In this document: positions 34,944 through 46,200 of the stretch, piece after piece
How the letters are laid out: every line of letters begins with the position of its first letter
Numbering within the stretch: position 1 is the first letter of the stretch
Made by a program: the position numbers and the translations under genes
From: Apostichopus japonicus
Lineage: Eukaryota > Echinodermata > Holothuroidea > Aspidochirotida > Stichopodidae
DNA: 60,000 bases
Direction of reading: 5' to 3'
Assembly (NCBI RefSeq): GCF_037975245.1
Contig: NC_092569.1
Coordinates: 16,664,001-16,724,000, forward strand
Notes under the pieces: generated by a model
Databases searched by the model: none
What the model saw: only the letters and a program-made list of their open reading frames with translations
What the model was told of the DNA's origin: nothing

Positions 34944-35141
34944 TCAGTTACTTGCGTACATTAGGTAAGTAGCAATGGACAATAAAAGAACCGTAGTATA
35001 TATTCCAGAGTTAGAACTGCATTTACATGAATGTCCATTTTTTTTTAATGGTTGAATGATTGATACTGAAATGACACGCGAAGTGTGAAAGCCTTCTGGC
35101 GTATTAAGACATGTAATATTATTGACTGAGGGCGCTGTCAT
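34944..35141 (-). other. small conserved frame, unknown (unit B)
   Basis: 65 codons starting MTAPSVNNITCLNTPE with 'NGHSCKCSSN'; the aligned partner of 21851-22042. One of its Cys positions (PEC to PEG) has changed, which argues against strong constraint. Confidence 0.18.
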
Positions 35142-35436
35142 ATCTGGCCTAATATGTATAATATGTACTGTTTACAGATCTCTTAGTCAAAGCAATAAGC
35201 GGATCAGGTAGAAAGCTCACACATACGTTCATACACCTCTTGAATCTTGTATGGAAATGCGCTGGGTGATTGTCTTGTGAAAGGTTTCACTTGTGTGCAG
35301 TTTTGCCTACAAAAACAGGTGCTCTGTGAAACAACAGTGCTTAAAACAGTTAAACTGGAAGGTTCGAAAATATGTTTCAAAAGATCCCTTACTCATTAGT
35401 TACTCCAGAAATAGTTTTTATATTAATTATCAACTC

Positions 35437-36079
35437 ACGGTACTGTTATGATCTGCAGTTAGTCAATGCAAGTCAGTGAAATTTTCGATATGATAGCGCC
35501 CTCTTTTAATTCTGGGCGTGACTAGATGGCTCCTTTGAATTCTCAATTGCTTATTACAGTCGATACTTCGCACTTCTGATTTTTGGGGGCGCTACTTTGT
35601 CTACCGTTTTGTCTGATGTTATGACTATTAAACAATCTAATGAAAATCAAGTTCGAGTGACAATATGACATTGTTTAGTAACAGGGGTAGGGTGAAATGC
35701 AGGTAACCCACCCCCTCCTCCTTACTATTGCTATTGTAATCGACAGTTGGAATGCAAGCACCACCCCATCCTCGCCTTTGTACATCTACGGATGAACTCA
35801 AAAGCAATTTTTTGGATCCCTCTGGTTCATCAATTAAATTAGAAAACAAGAGTTCCAGATAGTCAAATGATGCCCGTCTAGTCACATATCTCTTTGTAAA
35901 CCTTGAAGTATCTTTTACAAATATTGCATGTTCACGAAATCCCACACATCTTAATTTACGAGATGTATTGAGTTGCCATCTGGGAACCCTACGCTAAATA
36001 ATAAATAAAAAGATCCCCCCATTGAATGGTAGAGACTTGCATGGGACCGTGGTGAATCAAGGATTCCACAAAAGAAAGG
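35437..36079. mobile_element. 0.64-kb insertion at the end of unit B
   Basis: In unit A 'ATCAACTCAGG' runs directly into 'GGTGCTGCCCTG'. In unit B the two are separated by about 640 bp. No inverted ends or clear target duplication were found, so it may be an insertion in B or a deletion in A. It contains an exon-like minus-strand frame. Confidence 0.45.
35637..36002 (-). other. exon-like open frame, unknown
   Basis: A strong acceptor (TTTTTATTTATTATTTAG) precedes an open frame of about 120 codons: RRVPRWQLNTSRKLRCVG, 'FREHAIFVKDTSRFTKRYVT', 'ASFDYLELLFSNLIDEPEG' and 'QRRGWGGACIPT', ending in TAG. Composition is protein-like, but no family is recognised and no partner exon was found. It may belong to a transposon or to a displaced host exon. 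Confidence 0.28.
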
Positions 36080-36136
36080 GTGCTGCCCTGGTGTCATTAA
36101 AGCAGTCTCCTATTCAGGGATTTTGATGTTTTTTAA

Positions 36137-36970
36137 ATCAGCATTTTGCGTCCTTTCCTATGATTTTTTCTCAACCTCACTGATTCCACTATGCCATAAC
36201 GACATACATAACTAGCTTATCCATTTATATTTCACTTCAAATGGTGGCATAAAAGTCGAAAAATTTGCAACTTTCAACTTTGTTGTTCTCCAAGATATTT
36301 TCCGTTGGGAACCCAATAAACCTCGCCAATAATATGAATATTTAAACACTACGAACGTCGTTGACAGATACGTAATAAAACACCACGCTTGATTTGTGTA
36401 CAGTCTATATGGCAGTTGTACCAGGGAGTTGCATAACAACTCCATGGAGGTAAAAACAGTCTGTTTTTACCTCCATGGTTGTACCAACGCAAAGTCTTGA
36501 ATCTATATTTAGCAACGGCTCATAACTAAACCTGCATCTCTGATTGGTTGAATTCAAACTAGTGGGTTTGGGGAACTGAATGCGATTAATTTTGTATGTG
36601 GAATACTCGCCAATTAACGTTGTTGGCAGGGAAAAACTTGGCTAATATCTTAGTTTGCTGTTTTGTGATTTGATGTAAGTAAAAACTCGATGGACATGTC
36701 AAAAAAGTAGAAAACGGCGACCAAACATGAATAAACATACTTTTCACTGATTGGTGGAATTCAAACTAGTGGATTTGGAGATATGAAACTTTGTCGAGGA
36801 CACTCTTACTCGTTATCGACATAAATCGTTAATTACTCGCTAATTAACGCTCTTGGCAGGGTGAAACTTGGATGGTATCTTAGTTTGCTGTTTTATAATT
36901 GATACATGTAAAAAAAATCGATGCACATGTTAAGAAGGTGGAAAAAAGCGACCCAACGCAAAATGCTGCT
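36137..36970. mobile_element. TTAA-flanked inverted-repeat element
   Basis: Ends ATCAGCATTTTGCGT and, reverse-complemented, AGCAGCATTTTGCGT (14 of 15 match), flanked by TTAA at 36133-36136 and 36971-36974. A TTAA target is typical of piggyBac-type insertion, although the ends are not the usual CCC. The interior has a direct duplication of about 215 bp ('TGATTGGTTGAATTCAAACT' at 36,541; its partner at 36,750) and two palindromes. No transposase. Confidence 0.6.
36442..36478. repeat. perfect 18-bp hairpin with 1-nt loop
   Basis: CCATGGAGGTAAAAACAG, single T, then its exact reverse complement. It follows 'CAGGGAGTTGCATAACAACTCC', a relative of the micro-palindromes in units B and C. Confidence 0.85.
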
Positions 36971-36984
36971 TTAACAATCAAAGA

Positions 36985-38168
36985 ATGAACAATTCAGACA
37001 CCAAAGAAGGCATTCTGATACACAATTAGACAATACATTAAATAAATACAAGTAGTGCTAAATGTCAGTTTTTGCTAACAAATATTTCGTGTTTTAAAAA
37101 AAAAGGTGGGTGTACAGCCGTATATAAGTAGCTCAATTCTTCTTCAACTGAATGAGGAAAGTACCCCGAATGATCCATTTTACCCAGACTAACCATCTAA
37201 GGTAGAGATGGGGAAGGGGGGCGGCGGGTGGTGGGGCATGGTCTCTGTGAGCGAGGATTATAAACTACACTTCTATCTTAAAAGGAAGAAGTGTGTTATA
37301 TGTTCCCCTAAGGTAACTTTTAAACGGTCATCAAACTTCAATGTAATTCAAGCATCTTTCAAAGGTTTTAACACGTGATTTTTCTGCTCTCCTTGTGACT
37401 TGAAACTCCGAAATAGCTGGATCTACTTTTGTCCCCTTTCGTCCCCTTTTGTCTCACACATACTACTTGTTAAACTACTCTTTCAATAGCACTATACACT
37501 TCTACTGGTAGCTAGCACGTTGGCTATACATGGCACGTAATTTTTCTATTCCCAAATGAAAATGTTTAGCCGCGAAGAAGCCGAAAGCTTGTTCATTTAA
37601 TCCTCTGAATCGACGCAATTTCCTCAACTATGTTCGATTCGTTAATTAAATTAATGTACTCAAAAATGCAATAATCCAGAAACAAGCAAATATAAACATC
37701 AATTTATTGATACTTGGGCGGATGGTTATTTATTACTATTTGTAATAACACTTTGGTAAGTTGTATGGTAATTTAACAGTTACATTGAAAATAACCTTAA
37801 ATGTATCATAAATATGTTCACAGGTTTATGAAAGTGACTTTATATTTCTATGAATGGAAGGGGGCGGGGGAACAAGCTGCTTTCAATTAATTGCTAACAT
37901 TATTACCTTCGTCATAATCTTACTGCTGTTTAAACATTCAACACACACACACAGGACAACGGATTTACTCTCAGGGTGGATAATTACTTCAAATTTATTC
38001 TTCTTCAGTATTCGCCATTCACAAATATTATCAAAAAACAGTTACCAATTTTTATAAAGCTTTATAGTTCTCAGTCAAGTGAAATTATTAATTTATTGTC
38101 TCCGAAAGTTGTAAGCTCATTTTTCTAGGAGCACTCATTGATTGAAGTTGATGTCTGCGGCTGATATA
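36985..38168. other. 3' flank of FReD gene C, non-coding
   Basis: Conserved array spacer. Shorter than in A because of deletions just downstream of the gene (the region of the poly(A) signal of A is missing). Confidence 0.5.
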
Positions 38169-38210
38169 TTACACTGGACGTATCTTCATTTCTGCGAATT
38201 TGATGTGGCT

Positions 38211-38419
38211 TTAACTTCCTGGAAGACCATACCAAAGGATGCTTTTGAAATATGTACTTCCTGCTGAGTAAAGTCCGTTTAAATTGGCATTAGAATTAGA
38301 AATCTTGTACCACCACGCGCCATGACAATACTGGGCCAGGTTTAAACTACTATGAAGGTCGTTGTCATGGTCGAATGTCGTAAAGGACATGTTCCTGCTG
38401 TATGCCATATAATCATTCA
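38211..38419 (-). CDS. FReD-C exon 5 (terminal)
   Basis: 209 nt, acceptor TTTTTCACAG. Stop codon TAA after 'SILWYGLPGS'. In-frame sequence continues to a second TAA at 38169-38171. Confidence 0.85.
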
Positions 38420-40175
38420 CTGTGAAAAAGAAAGCACGAGAGAAAAATGCATGATCATATTTACATAATTGTAAGTTGTTTTCCACACGGCATAAATTAA
38501 GAGAAGTTTCATAGTAGAATTTATGTAAGATTAAGAGAACACTGTCATATTTTAAACATTTTTCTTAAATTTGTATTTATTTTCAAATAAATTTTGTTGA
38601 CACCACTTGAAAGAATTATGAGTGCCTTTAGATGAACACTGAAATAAAATGGATCTGCTTTATTTTATTTCTGTGTTTTTTTTCACGACATTATTCACAA
38701 GGACACATTATTATTGCAAACTGACAATCTCGTTAAGAGAACACTGTAAACATTTCCAACTTCAATTAATACATACAATAAATACGGGACAAATGGTTAA
38801 ATTTAAACCAGTTTGTTGTCAGCATCCAATTTTCACATCACATCTTATGGATTCATTTTTACTTCATAATACACACTATGTCAATTTCAAGTAATATATC
38901 ACTGCTGCGACAATGATACCGTTATGTGGGAATCGTAATTATATTTATTATGAAGAACATAATATTTTCATTAATGGTTTTATTTACCAAATTATTGAAT
39001 GATGGTTTAAGAAGTCTATAAACTACTCTCTCTGTTACTCTCTCTACTCTGTTATTATTCATTTTTTCGTTATGTTTCCAGCTGGATGGAGGTGAGTTCT
39101 TTTTTATTATAAGAGAAGATGAAAACAACTTATGGGATGATGGGCAGATGGCAAGGAAGTTGGCTTAGGTTTGTTGTTATCAACTACAAAGCCTTCTGTC
39201 TTTGTAGGTATAAGGGTGTCAACCTGGCTTTATTTAAGGTATATCGTTCAACCTGAGTTCGTTTTCGGAGCGCATTCATCATGGATTCCAAACACAGTGC
39301 TACCTGACCAGCTTTCTTCAGAGCTCATTTAGGTGTATCTTTTAACCTGAGTTCGCTTTCGGACAATGGTACCGGTATGTGGGAATCGTAAAAGTTGAAC
39401 GGAGGTGAGTTCTTTTTAATAATTAGGGAGGATGACGAAATATTATGGATCATGGGCAGATGAAAGGGAAGTTGGAATAGGTTTGTTGTTATCAATTACA
39501 AATCCTTCTGTCACTGAAGGTATACGTGTTTCAACCTGAGTTCATTTAAGGTATATCTTTCAACCTGCGTTTATTTTCGGAGCGCATTAATCATGGATTC
39601 CAACCACATTTTCAACTGACCAGCTTTCTTCCGATTCAATCACAAACAGTGTACTAATTGAAAACAAATATAGTCAGTAATTGACTATGACCATAGGCTG
39701 TCTATGCTTGAGCTCCCAATGTAATCGTTTATCACACTTGAGTATACTTTATTATATTTCATATTCGACACAATAAGTAAACCTAATTTATTTCATATTT
39801 ATGGATATATTGAAAACAGTATGCTCAGTCTGATATCGTTTGGCGTGATGAATTCGTCTGGTGTTTTTTAACAACAGAAGTGGAGTAACGGCCATTGACC
39901 AGGAGGTTTGCAAATGATTTATGCAATGTTTTTGTAACATTTTTAATGAGATCATTATTATTAATAACGTTTTTGAGCTGATCATTTCTAAAATGTCTGC
40001 GTATATGCTACATATTTGACGAATGGTTACAATCAGTTAATGAACTAACAAACGAAATACAAGGGTTAATTTGACGACAAATGTTAGAAAGGGAGGTAAT
40101 GGATCAAGGTTATTATGCATAATTTGGTAGAGGCGTTCATAATTTCCTTACTAATATTCAGTGCTTTGAATAACG

Positions 40176-40219
<44 letters not shown>

Positions 40220-43200
40220 CTCGTGGATTTTGCTCATTACTATCAAATCCTTACAAATAAAATATTCAAAGCACTGAATATTAGTAAGGAAATTATGAAC
40301 GCCTCTATCAAATTATGCATTATAACCTTGATCCATTACCTCCCTTTCTAACATTTGTCGTCAAATTTGTTTATTTTTGTTATTTTTGTTATTTGTTTTA
40401 AGGTATTGATGCTGACAAGCAGAATCATCGAGGTTTTATATTTACTTACCTGCAGTGCTGGAGCTATCGTGTTCTCCAATGCCAACTAAACGATATTTAG
40501 TCTTTTCATCGCTGATCCTAAACAGGTCGTACTTCGCAAAATAGGGATCTCCATTCACATTGTTTAAATCAATGCGAAGCATGTAATCCTTTTGGTTAGT
40601 TAAGAGTGATATTTTATCGTTGCCAAGCCAAAATTCCCTCTTCAGGAAACCAAAGCCATCTCGGTAATCATCCCAGTCTCTGTAAAATTCTACGGAACCA
40701 TCGACCCGGCGTTGGAAGACCTGGTTTAGTTTCAAAACAAAAAAACATGTCATATTTGGTTTGAAAATAAAGAACGATATGAACGATTTACGTTTGAGGG
40801 GTATGATGTATTATACTGAGTGTAGTTAGTTACTGAACCATCGACCCGGCGTTGGAAGACCTGGTTGAGTTGCAAATCACAAACATGACATATTTGGTTT
40901 AACATAATGAACCATTAGTACGATGAACGTTTGATGGGTATTATGTTTCAGTCTGGTCAGTGCTTTTAATGTTTCGTCTAACGTTGGACAGATACGGTAG
41001 CCTGTGCACCAGTTAGATTCTACTTATTCTAATGAAATACATTGGTATCATATAACTTTTGCCCATATTGCGAACAGTAATATGGCTAAAGAAACATTTT
41101 GAGGTACCAAAAAACTGTCTCGCTACAAGAGAAAACAATCATACTTAGGAATATTAATGGTAACTCGGGAAGTTATGTTAAGCGTTATTAGAAATACATA
41201 TCTAAGGTGGTAAATTTGACACTAAGTAACCTTTTTAAATCAAACTGAAAAAAAATAAAGATTGCATGCCTTGTCGAACGAATCATCATCTGTAACACAC
41301 ATAAACTTTTAAAGAAAACTTTTTTTACTGAACCAATAAAATATAAACTATCAACATACTTCAGCAAGCACGCTAAATATAAATTAATTAAGGGTAATAT
41401 GATATTATGTTCTTACCGTCCAGCCTCCTCCGTCAATTGAGTTATTACAGTAAACTTGAAAAGGTTCACTGGCTCCATCTGGCTTAATTAGATAAACTCC
41501 AGATTCAGAGGGACTCCCTTCACATTGATCGTAAACTTCTTTACAATCTCGAGGATATTCTGGCTCTTGGTAGAAAAAGTAGGAAGAGTCTGTAGAAATG
41601 AAAGAAAACTTTTTAAATGAACTACCAAACTCGATGTCCCGTTTACCTAACCCTCGATTAATGTGAAAATTACGGTTTGAAAAAAATGTTTGTCAAAATA
41701 TTAAACGTAAATCTTCCATACATTTTTCTACTCGAAAGAACACCATGGAAGTACACATTGTAAAATAGTAAAAGCAACAACAATTACACAGTATTCTTAA
41801 TTGAAGAAAGAGTATCCCTCCCTCTTCCAATATTGCCAACTATATCTATATAATTTAACGACGAGTGTTTGCCTCCTTTCCACCGCCGCGACGAACATTA
41901 AAAGGCTTCCAGTATTTTGTTTACCTTTTTCGCAACAACAAATAAACAGAATAATTATCAATGAAGTAACAGAATAACAAGCAAGTCCTGATCAGTTCTG
42001 GTAACTATGTCTGTTTAATTTAGAACGATCACTGTTTGCCTCCTTTCACCGAGACAAACCTTAAAAAAAAACATTATTTTGTGTACTTTTCAGTCAGTGA
42101 TAAAAGCGTGTTGCTTTTCGATTTTTCGATATTTTTTTATTTAACCAAATTACAAAATCCAGAGTACACCATTCAGTGAAAAAGAAATTATGACTAACGG
42201 TAGTAACTCTTAGTTAATGTATAATTACCAAATCAAAAAATGTAAGTATAAATGCATAAGACCACCATGTTAATTTAGATCATTAATATAAATGATTAAT
42301 TTCGTTTCTGTAATTCTGTTTTTGATGATAGCATTTTTTCTTCAGTGAGATAAATACTATATTTTTATTTATTCACCGATGGGTATATCTATCATAATAG
42401 TTTGCTAAAGGCATGAAGCCCAAATTAGAAATGAAAATTAAGTTATATTCAAACCGAAATTAATTTTTAAAAATCCCGATCAATTCTAGTAGCTATATTT
42501 GTTTAAGATTAATCGACAAATGTTGGTCTCCTTTAGACCACCTCAAAAAACATTAAAAGGCTCTCAGTTTTTACATAAGTTGTTTCCAGCTAGCTTTTAA
42601 AGCGGTTAAGTTTTTGTTTTACAGTATTTTTTGTAACCAAATTAAATAATCCACAGTATATCTTTATTTGAAGAAAGCTTAAATAAATATCAACACGCCG
42701 ATGATGTTATAAGGTAGTAAGTATTGTGCATATTTAACTACTACATCACGAAACGGAAGTATAACATCATATTAAACAAATGTATGTTTAAAAAAACAGA
42801 AATCACAATAATTTTCTATAAAAATCAATGATATAAATGACTCATTAAGTTAAATGAATCATATATATCGATGGGTGAAAAAAAAAATAACATGCATACT
42901 TGTAATGTCCTTCTATAGAACGTGTATTTTTTTTGTATATAAGATTCATGTAAAAGTTCTTTTGAAATAGTAAATAAAAAATCAAGAGAATGATACATTT
43001 TTCTTACCTCCAGTGCTTCTTTTGTTCCTCCCAGAATTTTCCCGTCCAACATTCTAAAATGAAGATATGAAAATTGAAATATAAATTCAACAAACTCACT
43101 AAAAGGACATTCCGATAGGCATGAGGGACTCGTTTGTAAAGGGTACTTACCGCCGAAATCGATTTAGTTCCAATGCATTTTAGGTTGCTGCTAATCTTTG

Positions 43201-46200
43201 GTTAAAGTCCAATGAAGTGAAATCAGGGATCATTAACTATATCACCATTAGGTCATCTTATTCATTTCACTGATAGAGAGGCATTTACTTTGACCTCACT
43301 CGTTTGGCAAGGTTTCTGTAATATTCGTATTAAGATCTTTCTCTTTTACTCAGATAGTAGCTTCTTTGTAGGAAACATTTCGGGAAATCAAGAGACACTA
43401 TTCCAACACTCTATTCCAACACAGTATAACTATTCAGTTTAAAACGTGCATAGAACTTTCGTTAGCCGTGACATATTTTAATGAAAACAAAATGTGTTTC
43501 TATTCGATACTGTGTTGTCGTTGTGTTTACTTCTTGGCATGGAGGTTTGAAGACAAACTTTTTAAAATGATTTTTGAAGCTATTAGATGACAGAATGACT
43601 GAATAAATAAGTTACACACTCAACGCTTTTGTTGTCCTGTTTCCCGCCCTCATACTTTATAACCCAGATGAAACACAAATATGTGGCGACTGAATTTTCC
43701 CGACAAGAAGTGAGAAAGTGATATGATTCGTCCTGGACGTTCACAATTTTCATAAATATATCTCATATTAATGGTCATGTTTGTGTTTCAAAGGGAAATA
43801 CGACTATAGCAGTGCCTACTTGAAGTAATTATAGTTTAGTAAGATGTTTAGGATTGATGAAAATATTACGAATTGACTTGTACATGTACAATGTGAATTA
43901 TCCTAGTTAAATGGGTCGCTTTCGTATCTCTGAGGCATTTCTGCTTTTTGTCATGTGATCTTGTTTTTTCTTATCATTTTTTTTCCCGGAATAAGCTGAA
44001 TGAATTGCCCAGCTTCAACTTGTAACATAATATACAATTATTAGAGAGTTTAGTGATTTATTTAAAGAGAACTACGTATGGTTGGTACTCTCGCCGTTTC
44101 TTCCTTCAAGGTTCAGTTAGCTTAGTAATTTGAACCATTTTTATCTTATGGCACATATGATGTATTTGTTACTAATAATCTATAACACTTATTAAAAACT
44201 CCCTAATAAATTTATACCACAGAAACATTTTGCTTCAAGGTATAAGCTATATGTTATACATCAGATTGAATGTTGTGTTTGAGAAATTGGAAAACTTCAA
44301 CGCACTGATCTAGACAACATTTTATAATCAAGAGTGATATTCGCTCTCTATGTTGTTCAAACATAACGTTTCCAAAGATAAATCCAATTTGACTGTTTTA
44401 TATAGACATAATTACTTAATATAAACTAACAGCGTTCCTCCAGCAGAATCTCTAACACAAAGCCTAATGTAAACTAATAAATCGGAAAATACATATTTAT
44501 TTGAAAGATATTTTACAGGCCTGTATTACTACATACGATACAACAGTGTTATTAAACCTTCTAACCCGAACTATGCTATTTTAATTAGTCTCAGTCATTA
44601 AACAAATTGTTCATTCATCCTTTGTAGTAATAAGGCGTACTTTTGACGTTTACATTCAACAATACATCAGGTTAAGGCAATGAGTGATTCTTGTCATTTG
44701 TTTAAACTGTTATTAAAACACGGGAGGGAACAGTTTATTCTTTCTTTTTATGTAAAAAATTGAGTTTCAGTAGTGCGTGTCCCGATTAGCTATTAACAAT
44801 TTTGTTTAATTTGTTGTTTTGTTTATTTACAGAGTTTAACAAGTCGAAGCAACTGAATTTTCTCATTGGAATGCTGGTCTGTGTTTATGGTAAGTTTAAA
44901 TAATGAAATATATGACTTAGGTAATTTAAAGTTATTGTTTAATGTTATGTACTGGTACTTGGTAGATTTACATCGAATATAATGGATTCTATATTAACAT
45001 AATGTGTTTGTGATTTATGAGTAGAATTTATGAGTTTAAGGCATCGTTCCACAAGACCTAATTTGAATATAAGAGACGTTTTAAGTTTGATTGGTTGCTC
45101 TGAGTTTCTGTACAGTAACCAACTTCTTATAATTCGCCTTTGTTTAGAAGAAATGTCAAATATAAATGTTTAAACTATATTTTTTTATGAATTTAAGGCA
45201 TCATTCCACAAGATCTAATTTGAATATAGAGAAGATTTAAGTTTGATTAATTGCTCTGAGTTTCTGTACAGTACACTACATCTTATAATTCACCTTCGTT
45301 TAGATTAAATGTCAAATATGAATGTTTAAACTATGTCTGTGCTATAATATTGAAAGACTAGATTCGGCAGCAAAGTGTCAAGAGCGTTAACATTTGTAAA
45401 AATTAATAATGTATTGTTTTCTTAAGTAATTCACAGTAAGTTGTAGACTGACATTTAAGTATCAGGTTGTAACTATTTGATTTTCTTCTATCGATTCTTT
45501 AATCAGGTTACTTGTTATTTTGAAAGGTATAATTGAAAACACATCAAATTTTATATTTTTCGTGCAAATAAAAACAGAGAATGCCCATCTAAGAATATCA
45601 GCACTTAAAGGAAAAGAACTGATTACTAGTAAAAGCAACATTTATCATAACATGTACGTAATTTTCTTTACCAAATTTCCTCCAACAAAATATATATTGC
45701 ATATCAAATGAGTTGGGGAATAAATATTTATCTGAGAGAGATTTTAAAGGCCTTTATTTTTTAACACGATACAACAGTGACATGAAACATAGACTGATAC
45801 ATGATATTTTACTCAGTCTCCTGAAATAAAATGTTTGATATTCATTTGTAGTATTACTGGGAACTTTGGCTAGACATATCCGAAGTTCATGTTTTAAACT
45901 TGATGAAATTAAGTGGAGATGTTTTCTGTTCAACTTTTAAACTGCTACGAAGAGAAATCCTATCAAGATTTCCTTGATGAGATGTCAAGGAAGGAACGCG
46001 CTCAAAACACAGGAAAGAACAAACTACAATGTCGATTGATATAAACAATGAGTCTCGCGGTAGAATAAATACATTTCTATAACAGTGGGTATCCTGAGTA
46101 GATATTCACAAATGCCAAAATCGTTGCTTTTTTTATTTAAACAATTAAGCAAATCAAACAACTTCATTTTTTTCTACTTTGATCTGCGTTAGTTTTTAAT

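Larger units (their letters stand above)
32090..35436. other. intergenic spacer upstream of gene B
   Basis: Homologous to the unit A spacer but without its local duplications. Includes the micro-palindrome insertion at 32733-32764 and the small frame at 34944-35141. No gene supported. Confidence 0.5.
22430..36985 (-). repeat. tandem unit B of the FReD array
   Basis: About 14.5 kb, aligned with unit A from the 'AATACAAGTAGTGCTAAAT' block onwards. It contains FReD gene B. Its right end is expanded by an insertion (35,437-36,079) and a TTAA-flanked element (36137-36970). Confidence 0.75.

Noticed and set aside
36212-36445. 77-codon minus-strand frame MELLCNSLVQLPYR...
   Set aside because: Falls in the TTAA-flanked element across its palindromes; no domain and no splice context.
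42825-43052. Minus-strand frame MLDGKILGGTKEALE overlapping FReD exon 2, with its own ATG
   Set aside because: The frame of exon 1 (phase 0) and of exon 3 (needs two bases to finish a codon) forces NVGRENSGRNKRSTG. Splicing the MLDGK frame to exon 3 gives TLPTFSTKSQ, which is not FReD.
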